Positions 6,345-10,122 of a DNA stretch of 10,122 nt are shown here, piece by piece. This stretch comes from Baffinella frigidus (taxonomy: Eukaryota; Cryptophyceae; Cryptomonadales; Baffinellaceae): positions 35,043 through 45,164 of the forward strand of contig MU647056.1 of assembly GCA_026770585.1 (NCBI GenBank), given 5' to 3'. The position numbers and the translations under genes are program-made. Position 1 is the stretch's first letter; each line of letters starts with the position of its first letter. The notes beneath the pieces are model-generated. The model was given only the letters and a program-made list of their open reading frames with translations. It did not search any database and was not told where the DNA came from.

Positions 6345-6521
6345 ATGTCTAAAAAAGAGGCGAAGTTTCTGGGTCCGCACGTGAACGAAAACGTCTCGCT
6401 CTGGAACGTCGAGTCGCTTCTGACAGATGCATGCCACGCCACAAACTGGTCCCGACCCGCAATGATGACTCCCTCTGCCTGTGGTTTCAACCTGTGGAAA
6501 TCAAACCGCGCACCCGAATAA
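6345..6521 (+). CDS. exon A copy 4 with its own ATG
   Basis: Reads MSKKEAKFLGPHVNENVSLW, then NVESLLTDACHATNWS, then a different tail RPAMMTPSACGFNLWKSNRA and a stop at about 6519-6521, 58 residues in all. In place of the CAG|GAGCTCGCG junction of copies 2 and 3 it has AAAATGTCTAAAAAAGAGGCG, so an ATG in a purine-rich context sits directly upstream in frame. The open frame also extends upstream to an ATG at 6246, in another frame than copy 3, but that part is probably chance. It may be a first-exon version, or a copy in which the acceptor was lost. Divergence after TGGTCC suggests that the original exon, or its homology, ends there. Confidence 0.5.
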   Translation: MSKKEAKFLGPHVNENVSLWNVESLLTDACHATNWSRPAMMTPSACGFNLWKSNRAPE

Positions 6522-6620
6522 ACCCCCAACCCTGAACCATAGACCCAAATAAAGCCGAATAAAACCGAAGAAACCCAAATAGACCCAGATAAACCCTAAC
6601 CCTAAACCCCAAACCCCAAA
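6522..6620 (-). repeat. degenerate telomere-like tract between exon families A and B
   Basis: CCCTAAA-class units with unusual insertions (GACCCAAATAAAGCCGAATA and similar), becoming regular CCCTAAACCCCAAACC before CTACCAG. The tract ends at the start of exon B copy 1, so it occupies the position of an intron's 3' part. Confidence 0.7.
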
Positions 6621-6628
6621 CCTACCAG

Positions 6629-6698
6629 GACGGACCCCAACAGCATCATTATCCTCGCAGACATGGCCCTATCCCGCCTCGAGATTTTGAACCTTTGA
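6629..6698 (+). pseudogene. exon B copy 1, truncated
   Basis: Frame TDPNSIIILADMALSRLE, then ILNL and a stop at 6696-6698. It begins after CCTACCAG, the same CCAG|GACGGACCCC junction as copy 2. Against copy 2 the changes keep the side-chain class in most cases (Ile/Leu, Leu/Ile, Met/Phe, Ala/Ser), which fits protein-level constraint before the copies decayed. Homology ends at about 6684 and unrelated sequence brings the stop, so this is a partial duplicate. Product unknown. Confidence 0.5.
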
Positions 6699-6701
6699 AT
6701 C

Positions 6702-6865
6702 CTAAACCCCAACCTTGTCACTCATGATTCTGAACCAGCAAGACCTAAACTTCCACGTTTTGAAATTTTCACGTTAAATACCAAACACCAAACCCTAAGC
6801 CCTAAACACGCCCTCACCACTAAATCCCATAAGCCCTAAACACTAAATCCCAAACCCTCATCCAG
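6702..6865 (-). repeat. spacer and degenerate telomere-like tract before exon B copy 2
   Basis: The first part (about 6713-6778) is unassigned. From 6779 it is CCCTAAA-class repeat with CACTAAA and CCCATAA variants. It ends CCCTCATCCAG at 6855-6865, a plausible 3' splice site. Confidence 0.6.
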
Positions 6866-7322
6866 GACGGACCCCAACAGCATCATCCTCCTCGCAGACT
6901 TCTCCCTATCCCGCATCGAGCGCCCCAAACTCGCCTCCGCGCTTTACTCCCTCGCCCTCGGGGCTGCGAAGCACATCCTTTCTGAGGAAGCCGCCGTTAT
7001 GCCGTCTGAAATGGGGGTGGATTTTATGCCGTCAGAAACGGGGGTGGATCGCCCTGGGGGGGTTGGGGGGGTGGAGGGGGGGGGGCGTCTGGGGGATGCG
7101 GGTTTGGGAGAGGGGATGGCGGGGCGGCATCAAGAGGGGAGTCGAAACCAAGAGGGGGATGAAGGTCAAAGCCACGGTCAAAATCAAGGTCAAAATCTTG
7201 GTCAAAACCAAGAGGGGGGCCAAGAGTGGAATCCAGCGTGGCCAACGGCTCAAGAGGGGGGTCAAGATTGTAAAGCGGCAAGGCATCACGACCCACGGTA
7301 CTCTCCCCTTCCTATCCCCTAA
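6866..7322 (+). CDS. exon B copy 2 with Gly/Gln-rich tail, unknown protein
   Basis: An open frame of about 151 codons from the CCAG|G junction to a stop at 7320-7322. The N-terminal third is amphipathic and globular-looking (TDPNSIILLADFSLSRIERP, then KLASALYSLALGAAKHILSE). The middle is glycine-rich (GGVGGVEGGGRLGDAGLG), and the tail repeats Gly-Gln-Asn and Gln-Glu-Gly-Gly. The phase at the acceptor requires a split codon from an upstream exon. The LADFSLSR string faintly recalls the DFG segment of protein kinases, but no other kinase motif is seen, so I do not make that call. The low-complexity tail derives from short tandem G- and GGTCAAA-rich repeats and is open in three frames, so its coding status is weak. 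It is probably a terminal exon. Confidence 0.45.
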
Positions 7323-7342
7323 GTGGCGAGTAGGCTTATACG

Positions 7343-7418
7343 CCCTACGGTAGGGTCCTAGGACCTGCCTAGGGCGAGTTAGGGCGAATATTCGCCTGTC
7401 CAGGGCGAATATTCGCCC
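7343..7418. repeat. cluster of palindromes incl. twin GGCGAATATTCGCC
   Basis: CCCTACGGTAGGG at 7343-7355 and GGTCCTAGGACC at 7354-7365 overlap. Together they are the reverse complement of the CCTAGGACCCTACGGTAGG part of R1, so this is an inverted R1 fragment. Two copies of GGCGAATATTCGCC follow at 7383-7396 and 7404-7417, about 20-21 bp apart, each a perfect palindrome. Confidence 0.75.
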
Positions 7419-7566
7419 GTCCGCAACTAAAGTGATGTAGGAGCTTACACGCATCATCGATGCTCCAACTACGAACACCGCACCCACGTGTGTCGCGTGT
7501 TTGGCTTCAATCAGACAGAATCTGCACTCTGCCCGCCGCACTCGCGAGTAAAACGGCGCAGGAACC
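7419..7566. other. unassigned spacer
   Basis: No gene, repeat or strong dyad is recognised. A minus-strand frame covers this stretch but runs through the antisense of the exon B tail and has no independent support. Confidence 0.35.
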
Positions 7567-7720
7567 TTAACCCTAAACCCTAAACCCTAAACCCTAAACC
7601 CTAAACCCTAAACCCTAAACCCTAATCCCTAAACCCTAAACCCTAAACCCCAAACCACAAACCCCAAACCCTAAACCCTAAACCCTAAACCCCAAACCCT
7701 AAACCCTAAACCCTAAACCA
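7567..7720 (-). repeat. longest near-perfect CCCTAAA array
   Basis: About 22 heptamers, mostly exact CCCTAAA with a few CCCCAAA and CCACAAA units. It is the least decayed telomere-like block in the window, hence probably the youngest or best homogenised. It ends CCCTAAACCAG at 7711-7721, and exon C copy 1 starts at once. Confidence 0.95.
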
Positions 7721-7721
7721 G

Positions 7722-7806
7722 GAATGAAGAGCAAGGTGAGAAAGCAGCAAAGAGCGCAGCGGAGGCGCGGATAGAGCGGGCGATGGTCTCTCTTTCGGCC
7801 AATTAA
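7722..7806 (+). pseudogene. exon C copy 1, truncated
   Basis: Frame NEEQGEKAAKSAAEARIERA, then MVSLSAN and a stop at 7804-7806. It starts right after the CCCTAAACCAG end of the long telomere-like array. Compared with copy 2, eight codon differences are synonymous and six change the residue. The sequence is helical and Ala/Glu/Lys-rich with no known domain. Homology ends at TCGGCC, where an AT-rich palindromic tandem repeat begins; that repeat supplies the stop. It is a partial duplicate of the exon at 7929. Confidence 0.5.
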
Positions 7807-7914
7807 TCAATTAGGAGGCCTAATCAATCAATTACTAGCCCTAACAAAACAATTAGGGGGCCTAATTAATCGATTAGGGGCCCTAATTAGTCAAATAGGG
7901 GCCCTAATTAATCA
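7800..7914. repeat. tandem palindromic repeat, AATTAGGGGCCCTAATT type
   Basis: About five units of 20-26 bp, each close to self-complementary (TAATTAGGGGCCCTAATTA), separated by ATCAAT-like linkers. Since every unit is its own inverted repeat, the array can fold as a row of hairpins. It lies exactly between the two exon C copies. Confidence 0.8.
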
Positions 7915-7928
7915 CTCCGAGCACACAG

Positions 7929-8355
7929 GGCGGGGCGGAATGAAGCGCGAGGTGAGAAAGCAGCCAAGAGCGCGGCGGAAGCAAGGATAGGGCGGGGGAC
8001 GATCTCGCTTTCTGCATTGCATGCCCGCACGGCGCGCCGCGATTTCGAGAAGGTGCGGCGTGTGAACCCTAGCTCCGTCCCAGTCTATTTCGGCTCACCA
8101 TGTGGTGACCACATTGCAGACACGGCGCCTCCCTCACTGTCACGTGCAGATGAATTGTGCGGAGAGGCTTGCTGTGCGGGTTGTGGTCGCCCTATACAGT
8201 GCCGTGATCCACCTCAAAGGGTACGTGGTTCACACCAAAGTGTCTCGCTTTCTGCACTGCACGCCCGCGCTGCCCGCCGCGATTTTGAAAAGGTACGGCT
8301 TGCTACTAAACACCTCGGTACGGCTTGGTACGGCTTGCTACTAGACACTAGGTAA
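7929..8355 (+). CDS. exon C copy 2 extended ORF, unknown protein
   Basis: The frame is open from 7912 to a stop at 8353-8355. A likely start is after GCACACAG at 7921-7928. The N-terminal part matches exon C copy 1 (EKAAKSAAEARIGRG) and continues ISLSALHARTARRDFEKVR. Near the end the stretch SLSALHARAARRDFEKVR appears again (8243-8298 against 8003-8058, offset 240). Six of seven changed codons between these two are synonymous, which supports this frame. The middle is Cys-rich (CGEACCAGCGRPIQC) and may be an artefact, because an exon D homologue in another frame overlaps it. The last residues come from a 27-bp tandem repeat. No domain is recognised. Confidence 0.45.
8204..8245 (+). pseudogene. 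exon D copy 1, in a second frame
   Basis: Read one base out of phase with exon C, this stretch gives VIHLKGYVVHTKVS. It matches 8834-8875 (VVHFKEYEFHTKGS) at 34 of 42 bases, with the HTK core intact. CCTATACAG just upstream is acceptor-like. It could be an exon piece of a different protein fused into this copy, or the similarity may reflect DNA duplication alone, because most codon differences here are not synonymous. Confidence 0.35.
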
Positions 8356-8408
8356 AGGCACGGCTTGCTACTAGACACTAAGGTACGGCTTGCTACTAGA
8401 CACTAGAC
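8291..8408 (+). repeat. tandem repeat GGTACGGCTTGCTACTAGACACTAA
   Basis: Four to five imperfect units of about 27 bp, with an internal shorter duplication of GGTACGGCTT. It begins at the 3' end of the second SALHAR module, whose AAGGTACGGCTTGCTACTA it seems to have amplified. Confidence 0.8.
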
Positions 8409-8470
8409 ATCAAGGCTTCGGTTCAAATGTTGCTTTTGGTTCAAAAGGGGTTTTGGTGCTTTCCTGTTAG

Positions 8471-8584
8471 ACATGGCGGCGCCCTGCCTGTCTCTCTCCT
8501 CTCTCTCCTCTCTCCCCTCTCTCCCCTCTCTCTCCTCCCCCCCTCTCTCTCCATCCCTCTCTCTCTCCCCCTCCCCTCCCCCAG
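8471..8584 (+). repeat. polypyrimidine CT tract ending in a 3' splice-site shape
   Basis: About 95 bp of nearly pure C and T (TCTCTCC and CCCCTCT units), ending CCCCTCCCCCAG at 8573-8584. It is a microsatellite and an ideal polypyrimidine tract for the exon that follows. A shorter version, CCCCTCCCCTCCCCCAG, precedes the second copy of that exon at 8775-8791. Translation gives a Ser/Leu/Pro repeat that should not be called a protein. Confidence 0.8.
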
Positions 8585-8638
8585 CCTGCCGGCAGGGCCC
8601 GTCGAGACGAATCGCCAGTTGACAAGAACGTGGTGGAA
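8585..8638 (+). CDS. exon E copy 1, unknown protein
   Basis: After the CCCCCAG acceptor the frame reads PAGRARRDESPVDKNVV and continues open through 8639-8791 into copy 2. Compared with copy 2 the only difference over about 46 shared bases is a 3-base insertion, which preserves the frame. A third, shorter match, CCTGCCGGCGGGGC, lies near 8757-8770. The near identity points to a recent duplication. After GTGGTG copy 1 diverges into GAATTAGGTGGC. No domain is recognised. Confidence 0.4.
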
Positions 8639-8725
8639 TTAGGTGGCTTGGCGGAGGCTGATCTCCAGCAGCCCGATCACATAGGACATGAAAAGGCAGT
8701 CACCTCGGACAGTTGGCTTCGGCGT

Positions 8726-8745
8726 CCGCGTGACCGGTCACGCGG
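8726..8745. repeat. 20-bp perfect palindrome
   Basis: CCGCGTGACCGGTCACGCGG equals its reverse complement. It sits between the two exon E copies. Confidence 0.8.
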
Positions 8746-8791
8746 GCGCTCAAGAGCCTGCCGGCGGGGCTGTTCCCCTCCCCTCCCCCAG

Positions 8792-8920
8792 CCTGCCGGC
8801 AGGGCCCGTCGAGAATCGCCAGTTGACAAGAACGTGGTGCACTTCAAAGAGTATGAGTTTCACACCAAAGGGTCTGTTGTGCAAGGGTGGTTCCGAAACA
8901 CCCCGAACCCTACGCTTTAA
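8792..8920 (+). CDS. exon E copy 2 joined to exon D copy 2
   Basis: Following CCCCTCCCCTCCCCCAG the frame reads PAGRARRESPVDKNVV, then HFKEYEFHTKGSVVQGWFRN, then TPNPTL and a stop at 8918-8920. The DKNVV overlap joins module E to module D (8834-8875). The WFRNTP stretch recurs at about 9014-9034 (GTGTGGTTCCGGAACACC) with two synonymous changes (Arg and Pro codons), which supports the frame. The end runs into degenerate telomere-like sequence (AACCCTACGCTTTAAATCA), so the final residues and the stop may lie in an intron. Unknown function, probably one internal exon of a larger gene. Confidence 0.4.
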   Translation, partial: PAGRARRESPVDKNVVHFKEYEFHTKGSVVQGWFRNTPNPTL

Positions 8921-8958
8921 ATCATAAACCCTAACGCGCGAGTGCTCCTCTGAAGCAG

Positions 8959-9034
8959 GCGGTCAACTCAGGGCAGAGCGGCCCGGGGCGCCATGTATTG
9001 CGAACCCCACACGTGTGGTTCCGGAACACCCCAC
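8959..9034 (+). pseudogene. exon G copy 1 and a WFRNTP fragment
   Basis: CTGAAGCAG|GCGGTCAACTCAGGGCAG reads AVNSGQSG after an acceptor-like CAG, parallel to VVKSGQGG at 9150. Near 9014-9034 GTGTGGTTCCGGAACACC reads VWFRNT, a piece of the D module. The two pieces are not in one continuous frame. The segment then enters the CCCGAAA array. Confidence 0.35.
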
Positions 9035-9035
9035 A

Positions 9036-9140
9036 CCTTAAACCCGAAACCCGAAACCCGAAACCCGAAACCCGAAACCCGAAACCCGAAACCCGAAACC
9101 CGAAACCCGAACCCGAAACCCGACACCCGAAACCCTAACC
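9036..9140 (-). repeat. near-pure CCCGAAA array
   Basis: About ten consecutive exact CCCGAAA heptamers (9041-9110) with flanking CCCGAAC and CCCTAAC units. This is the purest run of the TTTCGGG-type variant in the window. The PKPETRN-like peptide it translates to is an artefact. Confidence 0.95.
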
Positions 9141-9149
9141 CTGAATCAG

Positions 9150-9233
9150 GTGGTGAAGTCAGGGCAGGGTGGCGTCGTGGCGCTCTTGGGCCTAGCGCAG
9201 GTGCTTGCTGAAACCCTAAGCCCTAAACCCTAA
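9150..9233 (+). CDS. exon G copy 2, unknown repeat-like protein
   Basis: After CTGAATCAG the frame reads VVKSGQGGVVALLGLAQVLA followed by ET and then telomere-like sequence to a stop. GCGCAG|GTGCTT at 9195-9206 is a possible donor, so the exon might end at 9200. The start of the module (VVKSG, AVNSG) resembles the VIEAG/AIEAD start of the F copies from 9490 on, with the same CAG junction. The short hydrophobic-helix pattern is loosely like one armadillo or HEAT unit, but that is only a guess from composition. A stub with GTGGCGCTC and GTGCTTGCCGAAAC lies at 9389-9417. Confidence 0.35.
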   Translation: MVKSGQGGVVALLGLAQVLAETLSPKP

Positions 9234-9375
9234 CCCCTAAACCCTAACGCCTGCACCCTAAAACCCTAGACCCGAAACCCCTAGGCCCTAGACCATAGAC
9301 CGTAAACCTTAAACCTGCTGAACCCGAAACCCTAAACCCGAAACCCGAAACCCTAGACCCTAAACCCGAAACCTT
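9212..9375 (-). repeat. degenerate telomere-like tract, CCCTAAA and CCCGAAA mixed
   Basis: Heptamers of several kinds (CCCTAAA, CCCGAAA, CCCTAGA) with unit-length slips such as CCCCTAA. It follows exon G copy 2 immediately. Confidence 0.85.
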
Positions 9376-9489
9376 CATCGGAACACGAATGTGGCGCTCC
9401 TGAGTGCTTGCCGAAACACTCGACCCTAAACCCTAAGCTGATACAGACCGCGTGTCTCCCTACACCCTACACCTTCCTTTACAACGCAG

Positions 9490-9532
9490 GTTATTGAAGC
9501 AGGCGTGCGGATGTCATACATCCCTCCGCTGT
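9490..9532 (+). pseudogene. exon F copy 1, interrupted
   Basis: After CAACGCAG the frame reads VIEAGVRMSYIPPL, matching AIEADVLMSYVPPL at 10020. Homology stops at CCGCTG, one or two bases before the inverted-repeat element that begins at 9533. The frame then runs into the element and stops at 9547. It looks like an exon copy broken by insertion of that element. Confidence 0.5.
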
Positions 9533-9741
9533 TAGAGCCAATGTGGTAGGACTTGGCCAGCGCGAACTTCGAGCTTGCAAGATTGCGAACTTCTAGATGG
9601 ACTCTTTTGGACATGCAGTGTTTTAAATTCAAATTTTGCAGTACAAATCATGGTGTTGACTAATAATTACGGTCCATCAAGAAGTTCGCAATCTTGCAAG
9701 TTCGAAGTTCGCGCTGGCCAAGTCCTACCACATTGGCTCTA
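9533..9741. mobile_element. 209-bp element with 70-bp terminal inverted repeats
   Basis: Positions 9533-9602 and 9672-9741 are inverted repeats of 70 bp with two mismatches, one of which (9573 against 9701) would be a G-T wobble in a folded strand. A 69-bp AT-rich spacer lies between. The arms open TAGAGCCAATGTGGTAGGAC. A TA dinucleotide sits at both outer edges, as in Tc1/mariner-type target duplications, but since those bases also pair in the repeat this is not proof. No coding capacity. It fits a MITE or fold-back element, or a hairpin-RNA locus. It sits exactly where exon F copy 1 loses homology. Confidence 0.7.
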
Positions 9742-9824
9742 CTGGTAGATCCGACTGTGTAGTAATTTTAGTTGCCAGAAACCTGAATTCGGGGCGTTTC
9801 TCGGTTTCTCGGGAAATTGTGAAG

Positions 9825-9856
9825 GCCATCGAAGCAGGCAAATCAGCGCCTCTCAA
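9825..9856 (+). pseudogene. exon F copy 2, short
   Basis: After GTGAAG the frame reads AIEAGKSAPLK and then meets CTCAAG|GTTTAGGGTTTGG. A TTTAGGG-type run thus begins directly at a donor-shaped GT. Only the first five residues and the PL match exon F copy 4. It is either a variant exon or a truncated copy. Confidence 0.4.
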
Positions 9857-9904
9857 GGTTTAGGGTTTGGAGTTTAGGGTTTAGTAGGGTTTAGGGTTCA
9901 GGGT
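9857..9904 (+). repeat. TTTAGGG-type run on + strand
   Basis: About six imperfect TTTAGGG units starting GTTTAGGGTTTGGAG. It is one of the few blocks in this orientation and lies immediately 3' of exon F copy 2. Confidence 0.85.
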
Positions 9905-9916
9905 AACTGCCGATGC

Positions 9917-9951
9917 GAGAAGGGCTGGGGTGATGTACGTTCCTCCGCTAT
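9917..9951 (+). pseudogene. exon F copy 3, fragment
   Basis: GATGTACGTTCCTCCGCT matches the second half of exon F (MSYVPPL), while the first half is altered to GAGAAGGGCTGGGG. The frame VMYVPPL ends at a stop straight after. It is a decayed copy. Confidence 0.4.
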
Positions 9952-10019
9952 GACCAGGATCCTAGTAAATTTCGTAGTGATTTTCGTTGCCAGAAACCTG
10001 AATTCGGGAAATCGTGCAG

Positions 10020-10112
10020 GCAATCGAAGCAGACGTGCTCATGTCATACGTGCCTCCGCTCGACGAGAAAGGCCGCTGCGCTCGCTCCCAGCCTCTCTCG
10101 CATCGTGCGTAA
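10020..10112 (+). CDS. exon F copy 4, fullest copy, unknown protein
   Basis: After AATCGTGCAG the frame reads AIEADVLMSYVPPLDEKGRC, then ARSQPLSHRA and a stop at 10110-10112. GTGC|GTAACCCTCAACCC at the very end is donor-like and runs into a CCCTCAA telomere-type sequence, so the exon may end at 10108 rather than at a stop. Of its codons shared with copy 1, two differ synonymously and four change the residue. The family has no recognised domain. The IEAG/IEAD start followed by a hydrophobic Pro-Pro-Leu stretch is faintly armadillo-like, offered only as a pointer. The window ends here, so any continuation is unseen. Confidence 0.45.
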   Translation, partial: AIEADVLMSYVPPLDEKGRCARSQPLSHRA

Positions 10113-10122
10113 CCCTCAACCC

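Larger units (their letters stand above)
9759..10008 (+). repeat. direct repeat upstream of exon F copies
   Basis: Positions 9759-9793 and 9974-10008 are direct repeats (offset 215), with the shared exact block GTTGCCAGAAACCTGAATTC. The copies continue into related exon F sequence, except that the first has about 20 extra bases including a TTTCTCGG duplication. The block probably represents the intron just upstream of exon F. Confidence 0.75.

Noticed and set aside
6100-6529. Minus-strand ORFs over exon A copies (QFVAWHASVRSDSTFQSET-like)
   Set aside because: All six differences between copies 3 and 4 are silent in the + frame, while the minus frame has no such pattern.
6900-6960. Protein kinase call from the LADFSLSR string in exon B
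   Set aside because: It lacks the Gly of DFG, and no glycine loop, HRD or APE motif is seen; a short resemblance only.
7032-7541. Minus-strand ORF of 169 codons and an overlapping Pro-rich minus ORF
   Set aside because: They are antisense to exon B copy 2 and its G-rich tail. The + frame has a duplicated exon start with conservative replacements; the minus frames have none.
7567-7720. A true chromosome end
   Set aside because: Sequence with exon-like pieces continues on both sides and other blocks occur in both orientations, so these are interstitial tracts.
8427-8642. + strand ORF rich in Ser, Leu and Pro
   Set aside because: Translation of a CT microsatellite that is better explained as a polypyrimidine tract ahead of a 3' splice site.
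8993-9211. + strand ORF with PKPETRN repeats
   Set aside because: Same cause: a pure CCCGAAA array in the middle of the frame. Only the last part, in another frame, has independent support (exon G copy 2).
1-10122. tRNA, rRNA and CRISPR array
   Set aside because: No cloverleaf, rRNA-like segment or regularly spaced identical repeats with unique spacers were seen by eye; the regular repeats present are contiguous tandem heptamers. A covariance-model scan would be the decisive check.

Overview
The window looks like eukaryotic nuclear DNA from an interstitial or subtelomeric region. No bacterial-style gene, rRNA, tRNA or CRISPR array is visible. Its signature is heptamer repeat of the TTTAGGG/CCCTAAA class in at least fourteen separate blocks, most with CCCTAAA on the + strand and a few with TTTAGGG. 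That telomere class occurs in land plants, many algae, and alveolates such as dinoflagellates, chromerids and apicomplexans. A protist or alga with a repeat-rich genome of balanced base composition fits, but the sequence alone does not fix the lineage. The run of 28 G at the left edge may be an assembly edge.

Layout. 1-540: inverted and direct repeats and a hairpin, no gene seen. 540-1400: mostly unassigned, with a few short perfect palindromes. 1424-2085: a dispersed repeat (core GCCCGACCCTGCGGTGAGC) wrapped round a variant telomere-like block. 2280-3140: a cluster of perfect palindromes inside a 427-bp fold-back. 3240-4025: long degenerate telomere-like tracts. 4031-4260: a possible small two-exon gene fragment. 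4266-5510: copies of a second dispersed repeat with a CCTACGGTAGGCCATCCGTAGG core. 5514-5697: a 114-bp near-perfect palindrome inside a wider inverted repeat. 5886-8360: short coding-like exons present in several copies (families A, B and C) separated by telomere-like tracts. 8471-8920: a pyrimidine tract and a duplicated exon E, then exon D. 8930-10112: further mini-exon copies (families G and F), telomere-like tracts rich in CCCGAAA, and a 209-bp element with 70-bp terminal inverted repeats.

The main result is that several short ORF pieces show a protein-level signal although none is recognisable by name. Duplicate copies differ mainly or only at third codon positions (family A: six of six differences over 31 codons), and they begin just after an AG. 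In several cases that AG ends a CCCTAAA-type tract. The simplest reading is a multi-exon gene, or debris of a gene family, whose introns are filled with telomere-like repeats and whose exons have been duplicated in place. No complete gene model can be drawn from this window, and no function is assigned.
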